Source of the DNA: Zancudomyces culisetae
Taxonomy: Eukaryota > Kickxellomycota > Harpellomycetes > Harpellales > Legeriomycetaceae
Assembly: GCA_001969505.1 (NCBI GenBank)
Contig: LSSK01000029.1
Coordinates: forward strand, 1 to 37,878
Length of the DNA: 37,878 bases
Reading direction: 5' to 3'
Every line of letters begins with the position of its first letter. Position 1 is the stretch's first letter. Below, piece by piece: positions 1-9,328 of this stretch. Below the pieces are notes generated by a model. That model saw nothing but the letters and a program-made list of their open reading frames with translations. It searched no databases and was not told where the DNA came from. The translations under genes and the position numbers were made by a program.

Positions 1-165
1 CCAACTGGTCCTACATCTCCAACTGGTCCAACATCACCAACTGGTCCAACCTCACCAACTGGTCCAACATCACCAACCGGTCCAACATCACCAACCGGTC
101 CAACATCTCCAACTGGTCCAACAAGCCCAACCGGTCCAACATCTCCAACTGGCTCAACAAGCCCA
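1..165 (+). repeat. Tandem 18-bp coding minisatellite (PTSPTG units)
   Basis: About nine consecutive 18-bp units of the form ccaacatcaccaactggt encode PTSPTG hexapeptides. Units differ mainly at third positions (act/acc, tca/tct/agc), so the array is old enough to have drifted yet keeps the reading frame. The array runs off the left edge, so its full copy number is unknown. Confidence 0.9.
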
Positions 166-711
166 ACCAGCTCCACTTCACCAAGCTCAAGCTCAACAAC
201 ATGTGATTCGACCTCTGTTGGTCCCAACCTTGTCATCTCCTCCAATAAAAAGAACAAAGACTACGACTTCGCGCACGCTCTTGCAATCCCATGTGATACA
301 AGTGACTTTGAGTTCACCGCCGGAATCTCTGCTAGCGCTGACTTCTTTATTGCTCTTATGGACAGTGAAGGTTACTATAGTTCAAATGGTGTAGTAGAAG
401 CTCAATTTGGTTTGTCATCTGGTATCAGCTCCATCAAGAAGGGCAAATACGCTTTGGTTAAACGAAGCAACATTCATACAAGAGCTGACTTGCAAAACAT
501 TAAGATTGTTTACAAGGATTCTCAACTCCAACTCTTTATCAATGATTCACTCAAGACTACATACAAGATTTCCAACTTTAGCATGACATCTTTAGCTATG
601 GCACCATTTAAGGGTATTGCTGGAGTCTTCAACCCTACTTTCTCATGTGAAAGTATTTCTAACTGTGACGTCAATGAAGAATCCATCACGATCATTCCAG
701 TATCAGCCTAG
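1..711 (+). CDS. Secreted/cell-wall protein with PTSPTG repeat stalk and C-terminal globular domain (5' partial)
   Basis: The reading frame is open from base 1 to a TAG at 709-711 and gives 236 residues, so the start and any signal peptide lie outside the window. Residues 1 to about 60 are Pro-Thr-Ser/Gly hexamers (PTSPTG), then a Ser/Thr-rich linker, as in O-mannosylated stalks of fungal surface proteins. From about residue 70 there is a compact, beta-rich domain of about 165 residues with four cysteines: one in the TTCDST segment, one in IPCDTS and two in SCESISNC. Its alternating hydrophobic pattern suggests a concanavalin/LamG-like sandwich, but I do not recognise the family. There is no C-terminal hydrophobic tail, so the protein is probably secreted or wall-bound without a GPI anchor. 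Role in adhesion or wall binding is inference. Confidence 0.75.
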   Translation, partial: PTGPTSPTGPTSPTGPTSPTGPTSPTGPTSPTGPTSPTGPTSPTGPTSPTGSTSPTSSTSPSSSSTTCDSTSVGPNLVISSNKKNKDYDFAHALAIPCDTSDFEFTAGISASADFFIALMDSEGYYSSNGVVEAQFGLSSGISSIKKGKYALVKRSNIHTRADLQNIKIVYKDSQLQLFINDSLKTTYKISNFSMTSLAMAPFKGIAGVFNPTFSCESISNCDVNEESITIIPVSA

Positions 712-1068
712 TTTTATTTCTTCTTTTGCTTTAGTCAAAAAATTTCGGATATTTCCGTGTTTTTGCATTTCTTTCGTTTCATTTGCAAACATTAAATTTT
801 GATTTAACTTATTTTTTAATTAAAGGCCCTATCGCACAAAGTATGTTTTCTAGTCAAAACTCTGCAATATCGTTTCACTTTTTCTTTATCAAAATACATG
901 TAAACCAGGTGTATAACCAATGTTCTCAAATTGCTGGTTGTTAATCAAAACTCAAATCTTCTAAAGTAATGCCAAAATTTATTTGATTTTATTAAACATA
1001 AAACTACAATGAAGATATTCATAAAACAAATTAAAAGTCTAGAAAAGGTGTTATACTAGTGATGTGTG

Positions 1069-1636
1069 CTATTGCCAAGAGCTCTCCACTGTCTCGCGCA
1101 CGCGGCGAACGTACTCCCTACGGTTTTCTCGATATAGCGTTGCAGCCTCAGCATTTGCCGGACTATTTGGATTTGGATCATGAAGTAGACTTTGAATAGA
1201 TGTTAATATTGCGGCAACATCGTATGTGGGAGACCAGCGATTCTGTAAAATATCTAAACATAATTCGCCATTTGCATATACATTAGGATGAAACATCTTT
1301 GAAATAAATCGGACTGTTGGCGGTTTGTTAGGGTATGTCTCATCGAAGGTCATTAACAATTTAAATGTACCATCCTCAAATGGTGTATCAACTATCAAGA
1401 AAAATTGAGTATTGAGTACTTAGTTTCTTTTCATTAGCTTCAAATAATGGATACAAAGGGTCAATGTGTGTTATATATTCATATTTTTATCTCAAAAATA
1501 GCTTACCTGGACCAAAAATCACTGCATTCCAAACCATTATGTTATCCGATTGCGGTGCTCCTGATATTCCTCCAGGTGGATCATTCTGCAGGCGTTTAAA
1601 ATCACGCATTAATCTTCTTCGCGTTGGTGTTGACAT
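1069..1636 (-). CDS. UBC2: Ubiquitin-conjugating enzyme E2, Rad6/Ubc2 type
   Basis: Two exons, 1507-1636 and 1069-1391, join over a 115-nt intron (donor GTAAGC, acceptor TTGATAG) to give 150 residues. The product begins [17 protein letters not shown], the hallmark Rad6 N-terminus, and continues with [16 protein letters not shown] and [19 protein letters not shown]. The catalytic cysteine falls at residue 88, the same number as in yeast Rad6. Rad6 works with RING E3s (Rad18, Bre1, Ubr1) in PCNA ubiquitination, H2B ubiquitination and N-degron decay; that is family knowledge. The protein ends in ETVESSWQ and lacks the long acidic tail of Saccharomyces Rad6, like animal UBE2A/B. The start is the only ATG giving the conserved N-terminus. 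Confidence 0.96.
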
Positions 1637-3211
1637 TATATTACTAACGAAATGTTTGATAATTTCTTAAACCACGTGTTGGCGCTTTCTGGAAATTTTG
1701 CTATATCCGATTGTAAATTAAATAATGAAGCCTACAAATGCAAACATACAATTTGAGAGGAAATCAGGGGATTGGTATCTTATTAATAAACCTTAATAAA
1801 GTCGGTATTACAGTTTACTGTTCTGCTTTTTTACTTTTTTGCTGTTTTGTTGTTTTGCTTTTTCTATGGATTTGTTTCTTTGGTGTTTATTTAAAAAAAA
1901 TTTTCATTTTACAAGGGCAGAAAAGGTTGGGATAAAAGAAAAAAAAGAAATAAGGCTGGCGAAAAAACCTCCTTGTGCGCTCTGCTTTGCTTTTTTGCTT
2001 TTTGCTTTTTGCTTGCCATATTTCAATTTTAATAAACCCTCCCCCCCCCACCAAATTATTGGTTACAATAAACTCATTACCCTATTTCAAATAAATTTGT
2101 AAACAATAGAAATGAGAGAATTTTAAAAAGAACGAATACAATTATGTAACGATTTTGCAAACATAAAGAACTTGTACTAGATGAACTGGCACAGGTTCTA
2201 GTAGATTGGGTATGTTCTTAGTGACGCCATTTTCTCTTTGTTTCGATTTTTTTTTCTCAACTTTCATGGAACACAATATAATGCACTTCACAATCTTTTT
2301 CTGGAATTTGTCAATTTATACCACGCTATTCGCCTGTTATTTCTTTTTCTTGTATAACGCTGACACATCAAATAGAGAAAAATGGGGAAAATATTCTTGG
2401 AACTAGGCGATCATGGGTATAGTTCAGCATAATACTAGTGAAGAACCCATCCATTCATGATCTTTACAAAATGAGTATTTTTAGACTCCAACATACAGCT
2501 CAAACATGCAGAAGTGTATCGAATATACATTATGTATGAACCTATCAACGCTCGTAGTGATGGAGAATATCCATTGCCTTTTGTTTTTGTACTTGTTCTT
2601 TTATCCTGATTTACGCGCTTTTGGAGTGCGGTAGACGCTGCTCATTCATCCAGTATATCAAACACAAAAGGTTCGATAAATCTCCCCCATCCAATGCCCT
2701 TTCATAGTTCACTATTTGGTTTTCACTTTAAACAACAGTACATTGTGAGGAAAATGCCACAAAACGCTTGTGTGATCCGGTCAGATTCATGTATTTTGAA
2801 TATTGGACTTTGTAGTGAACATGGCGCCCGATGCTAAGAAAGACGAATGCCACGCATAATCAAGGCAAAATAACCAAAGCTTCGTTATTAGTATTTTTGA
2901 TAGCAATCTTAGCAAATGATATTAACCATGGGCTAATCCAGTACAGATACAAGTGTTATCATTATCTCCAGAATACCTAGGGTACACCGCGAGCAAATTT
3001 TCAGACAGGTACTCAATTTTAGAAATGTTACAACGAAGCTATAGCAACTCTAAATACACAAGAAAGTACAACTTTCCTGGCAAGATCATGAGTTTAAATT
3101 CGGTCCCCGGTCCCCTTGAAATTGAATTTATTTAAAGATCTAATTTGTACTAGCTTACATGGGAATGAATAAAAAAATCCAACACTGGTTTATAAATCTA
3201 CAATAAAGTTT
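1637..3211. other. Intergenic region, no supported gene
   Basis: This 1.6-kb stretch between the divergently read flank of RAD6 and the 3' end of mL41 is rich in T runs and holds a C9 run at 2041. Short frames occur at 2471 (a start followed by a basic, Ser/Thr-rich 22-codon frame) and at 2953-3135, but no conserved motif or joinable exon was found. Confidence 0.5.
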
Positions 3212-3884
3212 TCATTCGCTTTTCTTGTGATTAAGATCCAAGAATTCCTCTGGTGTCGGCATAGGACTGCTGATTTTGGGCGTTCTGTGAGAAACGTAGG
3301 GTTTAAGCTATAAAAACAAAATAAAGTGTGATAAATAAAGACAATGAATTGGATATGTGGCAATTTAAACGACAGTTCCGCAAAAAAAAAAACATTACAT
3401 GCGCAAAGTACTTTAAAATTAATCAAAAATGCAAATAAGCAATATTATAGTGGCTTGCCTTAAATCCTGTCATGTCTGGCATCACATATGTCCTAACCTT
3501 AGACCAGTCAATAACATAGCTTCCTAAAAGTATGTTATGGTTGTTTAGTATAAAGATGAGTAGGTTGAAATGCAATCACAGTATAAATCGGTTACTTACC
3601 ATGCTTAGTATGTCTACCCATAGAACCAGATCGGTTACCTAAATGAAAATGTAAATAATCAAGGCGTGGTTAAGTTGCAGTGTCAAAAAAATATACGATG
3701 GATACATCAATTGTCAACATGGCATACGCTCAAATATAATAATTGAGAACAACTTGTAAAGTGTTTTTTTTGTTAAAAAACTAAAAATCGAGCTATTACC
3801 TTTGTAAAAGTTCCGGCCTTGCTTAGAGGTTAAAACGCCACGCTTTGCTCCGCGGCACACGCCTGTGACTATATCTTTGATCAT
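3212..3884 (-). CDS. MRPL27: Mitochondrial large-subunit ribosomal protein mL41 (MRPL27 family)
   Basis: Four exons, 3800-3884, 3600-3638, 3459-3523 and 3212-3307, join in phase to 94 residues. The product starts MIKDIVTGVCRGAKRGVLTS, then KQGRNFYKG, NRSGSMGRHTKHG, SYVIDWSKVRTYVMPDM, FKLKPYVS and a C-terminal TPKISSPMPTPEEF segment. The FYKGNR.GSMGRHT...G.YVIDW core and LKPYVS are diagnostic of mL41/Mrpl27, a protein of the mitochondrial ribosome large subunit. Exon 3 ends AAG followed by GCAAGC, so the third intron is a GC-AG intron. The start Met was chosen because fungal homologues place a short basic leader just before the TTKQG-like segment; an upstream in-frame extension to about 4010 exists but runs through a poly-T acceptor-like tract. 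Introns are 161, 76 and 151 nt. Confidence 0.9.
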
Positions 3885-5607
3885 TTCTTCTAAATTGAGC
3901 CTTTTACCGTTTGTCCGCAACTTTTTCTGGTTTTTCAACAATTTGATGATTTTTATTGTTTGATAAGTACACCTGTTAAAAAAATTTTTACCAAGTGAAA
4001 AATCGAACAAGTTAAAAGAAATTGTGGCAGGTCATATTACAGGCCAAAAGAAGATGAAGGATCCAAATGACCACAATTCTTATCAGCAGCATTTTTTTTT
4101 CTTTGCAAAAAAAAAAAAAAGGTTTACTGCAAAACGAAAAAAGGTAAACGAAAACACAGTTTTAATGGTAAAAATGATAGAGGCGATAGAGTCATAGTCA
4201 TTGATCCCGCTTTGGTGTGCGACTTCCCATCAACCTCGAGTATATAGCGATAAAGCTATACAACCACACATCCAATTAATGGAGATGCTTATTGTAAAAT
4301 CCACTACCAATACAGTGGTTTGTGTGATTGGGATTTTTGCATGCGTCTAAGAGTTGAGTTTTTGACAATTATATGGCCATGAGTTTAGAGTAGCTGCGTA
4401 TCCCAAGATAACTAAATTTGTTTTTCAGTGTGATTTTTAATGTTGCAGAGCCGTTATGGAAAAAAAAAACAACACTTTTACCAACTCAGATAGCTACTCT
4501 ACTCCATATAATCAACTCGCCTGCTAATAAGCTGCGAACTTCCATCTAAAGACTATATATTATAGCAGTAATGTGGTTATTGGCATGTTATCCATCCCAT
4601 CTTATCGTGTTTTTTAGTTATTTGTTTGAAAGTGGTTTATATTGCGTGGCATGTGCGCCGAATCTTGATTGTTTAAAAAATGCGTGTCAAGGTGTCATGT
4701 GGGTATTGCATTTTGGAAATGCCAGTTGCAACTTCTGAATATACAATTATAATTGCGCTTTTTTGTAAAAAATAAAAAAATAAAAAAATAATATAAAGTA
4801 AAAAAGTAAAGTGGAGTAATGAATAAACATTGGATTTACCAACCATTTTCGGTTCAAACAATACACCCAGTTGTCCTTTATTTTTTGAAAACAAGAGTGA
4901 AGAACCACTCTAGTATTTGTAGTCAAAAATACTCAAGAAGTACTATACATAACCAATTACCCGTCTTTGTATAAACGCAATTAATTAGAAAAGCCCGCAA
5001 AAAGTAGGTGAGCATAGTACATGTGTTATTACACATTGTTGGATAAACCATGGTTTGGATAACCAAGCGATATTTTGTAAACTATAATAATTATATCCCA
5101 TTGGGCTGAGTATATTAAACTCAAATCTTTTATTAAATCCTAACGGTTATATGTGGAGAAAAGTATAAACGCCCCAACCCATTTTGCCTTTATAATTTCG
5201 AATGTTTTTTGTTTTTTTTTTGGAGTATCCCGCCTAATTTTTCTAAAAATAAAATTCTTCCAATATCAAATGTCAAAAAGTACGATGAATACGGTTTCTA
5301 TATTATATTGCACCCTTTCTGCTCAATGAAAATACTCGAAAGGCACGGCAACACTTGTTTAATTATTGATACATGGGTTTTCTATTTTTAAAGTGGTGGG
5401 CATACAAATTATAGGTAAATTAAATCCATGAATTAGTGGTGCTTCCCTCCCCATAATTAGTGATAAAGTACAACTATGGTTGATGCACTTGAACTTTGTT
5501 GTTGTCCATACAAGCTGTGTATCTGCCTTTGCTAAAAAAATATAAATACGAAGCGGAGTTCGCAAGATAAAACATCATTAACAGAATCCTGTAGTCTTTA
5601 ACACCTT
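3885..5607. other. Intergenic region, no supported gene
   Basis: A 1.7-kb AT-rich stretch. Frames on the minus strand around 4673-4910 look exon-like, with an apparent acceptor before GTGGTTCTTC and another before AAGTTGCAAC, but I could not build a recognisable protein. Poly-A/T tracts are frequent. Confidence 0.4.
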
Positions 5608-5615
5608 TATATAAA
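5608..5615 (+). promoter_or_regulatory. TATA box of the cysteine-rich surface protein gene
   Basis: TATATAAA lies about 62 bases upstream of the ATG at 5677, followed by a C/A-rich leader (accaacaaaacaaaaaatac) typical of a fungal 5' UTR. Position and match fit a core promoter; function is inferred. Confidence 0.45.
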
Positions 5616-5676
5616 CGATTAACTTACCCTTGACACCAACAAAACAAAAAATACAGAAATACCCACAAACGCAAAA

Positions 5677-6105
5677 ATGAAATTCGTAGTTTTATCCGCT
5701 TTTGTAGCTTCAACCTATGCTCTTACCTCATCACAGCAAGCGTGCTTTCTGGGTACATGCGCTGGAAACCCTACAAACTATTCTTGTATAGAAAACTGCT
5801 TGGGAATTTCTGCAGTCAGTCAGGAAACAAAGAATGCTGCAGAGGCATGCTACAAGGGATGTGTCTCTAGTAACGATGTAGCCTCTGGGAGCTACGGAAC
5901 ATGTGTTGTTAACTGTATTGACAGGTATATTGCTGGTGGCCAATCACAAACAACAGTTAGATCAGCAGAGAGTATTGTTCCAACCTCATCAACGAGTACT
6001 TCAAGCACATCAACTTCAAGTGCAAATAAAAATACAGGAAAAATAGCATTGGTCGGATTGACTGTGGTTTCTCTGGTTTCGTTTGGTACACTTGGACTCT
6101 TTTAA
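5677..6105 (+). CDS. Small secreted eight-cysteine protein with GPI-anchor-like tail
   Basis: A single-exon frame gives 142 residues. Residues 1-16 (MKFVVLSAFVASTYA) are a signal peptide with an Ala cleavage site. The mature part has eight cysteines at 23, 28, 37, 41, 58, 62, 76 and 80, so CX4C followed by three CX3C pairs (CIENC, CYKGC, CVVNC). Residues 95-118 are a Ser/Thr stalk, and the last 20 residues are hydrophobic after a small-residue site, as in GPI precursors. Cysteine spacing of two CX3C pairs resembles small Tim proteins, but the signal peptide, stalk and tail argue against mitochondria. I do not recognise a named family. A surface-exposed wall protein is the likely role. TATA box upstream and a C/A-rich leader suggest good expression. 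An AATAAA-type signal occurs at about 6181. Confidence 0.85.
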   Translation: MKFVVLSAFVASTYALTSSQQACFLGTCAGNPTNYSCIENCLGISAVSQETKNAAEACYKGCVSSNDVASGSYGTCVVNCIDRYIAGGQSQTTVRSAESIVPTSSTSTSSTSTSSANKNTGKIALVGLTVVSLVSFGTLGLF

Positions 6106-7133
6106 GAGAATAGGCTGTCTTTTGTCTGTATATATTCCATAATTTCTAATTAGTTTCAAAATGTTATTGACATTGGCTCTTAATAAACTTTATGCTGTTA
6201 AGTCTATTTTCATAAAAGTTGTGATGTGCTGATAGAATAGTAAAATAATGGCATGGTAATCTAGGCATCCAGATAGCTCATGTATACTAGCAATATCGCA
6301 AAAAGTGAGCTCACACCAATGTTACTATTTTTTACTTTATTTTCCGCATTTTTTGAAAAAATATGGCATTAGTGGGACATAATGTGGGCTTAATGGATAT
6401 TAGGGGAAGTATAGTCTTTTCAACTTTTGTGGTAGTGGATTCTAGTTTAGCATGCTTTATATATGCAAAAAAAAAAACGGCATTATAAGTATAATCACAT
6501 GTTTATTTTTTTACAAGGGGGGGAGGGGTTATATGTGGTCGTCTCTAGTCTGCAAAATGAAGGTGAGAGTTGTTACTTTTTGAGCTTAAAATGAGCTTGT
6601 TGTTACAACCAAAAATTCTTATAACAGTGATAAGGACTTTTGTTATATAGTACAAGTAGGCATCTATTTAATAGACTGGCAAAATAAAATAAAAAGCATA
6701 AACAAATAAAATCAAACATTGGCACAAACCTGATATACTGATTTCATTTACCTTAGCTGCAAAAAGCCAATGGGTGAAGGAAAAAAAATATCTGGTACAT
6801 TCAGTGAAAGAGCAGTTTTAATTTAAAAAGTCAAGGGACTGGGTAAATTTCCTGAAAAAAAATACATATATATCGACATTTTAAGCTTAAAGCCTTCAAG
6901 AGAAGGTATATTTTGCGTATTGTTTGTTTATGGATTCGGCAAAGAGGTGCCAACTAAATCTAAATCTGCATTTATATTTACGATTATCATCCATGTTTTT
7001 GTACATGCTTGTATTTATGCATTTCAAAAGATATCGCAAAGAAAATAAAAGCGCTAAAAAGCGGACTAGAACAAATATTGCAAGAGCCAATGGTATGCAG
7101 GAATTAGTGTGTCATTAATCGATGAAAATCTAA

Positions 7134-7229
7134 TTATCTGAGATTATTAATATTAGCTTTATATCCAATTATCATTAGGTTTTACTTGTTTGATTGTGGT
7201 AAAATTGAATATTAATAATATGCAGATAA
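7134..7229. repeat. Imperfect inverted repeat with 53-nt spacer
   Basis: The left arm 7134-7154 (begins ttatctgagattatt) is the reverse complement of the right arm 7208-7229 (begins aatattaataat, ends agataa) except for a 3-4 base block in the middle. Homology stops sharply outside the arms, and there is no gene inside. It could be a hairpin, a MITE remnant or paired binding sites. Confidence 0.6.
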
Positions 7230-7604
7230 CGGATGAGATAATAAAACGCCCATTTGCTACAAGGCTTTGGTTTGGAAAGTGCAAACAATACACCTACAAA
7301 ATCAGTTTAAGTGGAAATCAAAAGAAAATCTAAACTTCAAAACAAAACAAAAACATTTATTTGATTTCTATTTTTTGGGGGAGGAGAAGGAGGAGGAGAA
7401 AAACATGTATTAGATATTTGTTCATGGGTTGGATTTTTTAATGAAAGCAGATAGTGGCAATTCGACAGAAATGTCTATGCCCAGTATAAAATGTATCAGA
7501 GTGGAAGGGTCCAGGCAGATAGGTATTGCAAAACCGCTATTGATTTAATTATGTAAAAAAAACTTAAAAAAAATTTGCATACGCAAAAAAAAAAACGCTG
7601 CAAA

Positions 7605-7613
7605 ATGAGTAAT
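7605..7613 (+). promoter_or_regulatory. Possible Gcn4-like site upstream of ARG1
   Basis: ATGAGTAAT matches the Gcn4/CpcA consensus ATGASTCAT at 8 of 9 bases and lies about 95 bases before the ARG1 TATA box. Arginine genes are classic targets of general amino-acid control. A single mismatch at a core base keeps this tentative. Confidence 0.25.
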
Positions 7614-7708
7614 TAACGGGCATCAAAAATAAAACAATAGCTGATCCTAACCACAAAAAATAATATTTTGTCTAAGGCCAAGTCTGAAAAAAAAAATAAG
7701 CCAGAGAA

Positions 7709-7716
7709 TATAAATA
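7709..7716 (+). promoter_or_regulatory. TATA box of ARG1
   Basis: TATAAATA is an exact canonical TATA element 114 bases upstream of the chosen ARG1 ATG, within an otherwise A-rich upstream region. Function is inferred from position and match. Confidence 0.5.
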
Positions 7717-7829
7717 CTTGCTGACAGTACGCCTACTTATCTAATTATTATAATCAAGTGAAGATAAAAAAAAGTTTTTTGGTTCAAAAAAAAAAACTAA
7801 AACACAGTAAAAGATATATCGAGGTAACG

Positions 7830-9056
7830 ATGAGCAAAGGAAAGGTATTGTTGGCATACTCAGGAGGACTTGATACCTCCTGTATTTTAAAATGGCTACT
7901 TGAGGAGGGGTATGAAGTTATGGCATACATAGCCGACTTGGGACAGGAAGAAGACTTTGAAGCAGCCAGAGAAAAGGCAATACAAATAGGGGCAAGCAAG
8001 GTATTTGTAGAAGATCTCCGTAAAGAAATCGTAGAGGAGGTTATTTTCCCCACAGTGCAGGCCAATGCCATATATGAAAACGTATACTTGCTTGGAACAT
8101 CAATAGCAAGACCAGTGATTGCACGCAAGCAAATAGAGATAGCCAAAAGAGAAGGCTGCCAATTTGTGTCACACGGATGTACTGGAAAGGGAAATGACCA
8201 GGTCAGATTTGAGTTGGCGTATAGAACACTCATGCCAACAATTGAGGTAATCGCACCATGGAGAGAGCCACGATTCTACCAACGCTTTGCCGGAAGAGCC
8301 GATTTGCTCAAGTATGCCGCGGAAAACGGAATCCCCGTGAGCCAGACACCAAGCAAGCCATGGAGTACAGATGAAAACATCTATCACATTTCATATGAGG
8401 CAGGAATTCTTGAAGATCCAAATGTTACTCCACCTAAGGATATGTGGAAGTTGATAGTAGATCCAGAGCTTGCTCCAAACACACCAGAGCTTATCACAAT
8501 TACTTTCAAGGAGGGGGTTCCAGTTAGAGTTGTTAATGAGGGAGACAAAACCGAAGTTACAGAGCCACTAGAACTATTTATGTATCTAAATACAGTTGCA
8601 CGCAGAAACGGTATAGGAAGAATTGATATAGTAGAAAACCGATTTATCGGAATAAAATCGCGAGGATGCTACGAGACACCAGGAGGAACAATCCTCCGCA
8701 AAGCACACATGGATCTTGAAGGACTAACTATGGACAGGGAAGTCAGAGCATACAGAGACGAACATGTATCGCTGCAGTTTGGTAAGCAGCTTTACAATGG
8801 GCTCTACTTCTCTCCTGAATGCCAACTGGTCCGTTCTATCATTCCACTGACACAGACCACTGTAAACGGCGTTGTAAGACTCAAGTTATACAAAGGAAAC
8901 GTCGATGTTTTGGGAAGATACAGTGACACCGAGAAACTATATGACATGGATGAGAGTTCTATGGATGTACAAGGTGGGTTCGAACCCGTTGATTCTGAGG
9001 GATTCATTAGAATCCAAAGCATCCGTCTTAAAAAATGGGGTGCAGGATTGAACTAA
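7830..9056 (+). CDS. ARG1: Argininosuccinate synthase
   Basis: An intronless frame from ATG 7830 gives 408 residues. It begins MSKGKVLLAYSGGLDTS, where AYSGGLDTS (9-17) is the ATP-binding P-loop of the N-type ATP pyrophosphatases, and carries GCTGKGNDQVRFE at 116-128, the second family signature. Length is close to the yeast enzyme at about 420. The enzyme joins citrulline and aspartate with ATP to argininosuccinate in cytosolic arginine synthesis. The frame is open upstream to 7758, but those codons are a Lys-rich A-tract and contain no ATG, so 7830 is the start. Two possible promoter elements lie upstream. It ends KKWGAGLN, complete, and is followed by a convergent gene only 272 bases away. 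Confidence 0.97.
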   Translation: MSKGKVLLAYSGGLDTSCILKWLLEEGYEVMAYIADLGQEEDFEAAREKAIQIGASKVFVEDLRKEIVEEVIFPTVQANAIYENVYLLGTSIARPVIARKQIEIAKREGCQFVSHGCTGKGNDQVRFELAYRTLMPTIEVIAPWREPRFYQRFAGRADLLKYAAENGIPVSQTPSKPWSTDENIYHISYEAGILEDPNVTPPKDMWKLIVDPELAPNTPELITITFKEGVPVRVVNEGDKTEVTEPLELFMYLNTVARRNGIGRIDIVENRFIGIKSRGCYETPGGTILRKAHMDLEGLTMDREVRAYRDEHVSLQFGKQLYNGLYFSPECQLVRSIIPLTQTTVNGVVRLKLYKGNVDVLGRYSDTEKLYDMDESSMDVQGGFEPVDSEGFIRIQSIRLKKWGAGLN

Positions 9057-9328
9057 ACAGCTCTAATTTAATTTTTCCTTTTTCTTTCTCGCACTTTATT
9101 CCTTGCTGTTTTAAGTTTATTCAAATTGATATACTAATTTTGTACCAATTCTTTTTTTTTTTTAAAGAAAAAGAAATAAATACCAAGTCACTAAACACAA
9201 CGATACTCTTGATAAAACATGTCCCAAAGTATGTGTCTCGGGCAGGGGGGGGGGAGGGGAGACCCTCTTTTATCATTTCACCAACCGTGCCACTCCCATT
9301 GCGTTCACTCTTGTTTCATTAAAAGTTC

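Larger units (their letters stand above)
6106..7829. other. Intergenic region and ARG1 promoter
   Basis: This 1.7-kb stretch has no convincing gene. It contains a G7-A-G4 run at 6517-6528, a near-perfect inverted repeat at 7134-7229, many A runs, and close to ARG1 a TATA box and a Gcn4-like half match, listed separately. Confidence 0.5.

Noticed and set aside
2471-2560. Start with presequence-like peptide MSIFRLQHTAQTCRSVSN
   Set aside because: Looks like a mitochondrial leader, but no downstream exon with a recognisable mature protein could be joined.
4673-4910. Minus-strand exon-like frames with Cys residues (SCFQKIKDNWVYC)
   Set aside because: Tempting as a twin-CX9C mitochondrial protein, but spacing is CX10C, no second pair exists and no start exon was found.
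5737-5920. Small Tim-type chaperone (twin CX3C)
   Set aside because: Spacing of two CX3C pairs fits, but the protein has a signal peptide, Ser/Thr stalk and GPI-like tail.
7758-7829. N-terminal extension of ARG1
   Set aside because: No ATG, Lys-rich translation of A tracts; the family starts at the ATG before GKVLLAYSGG.
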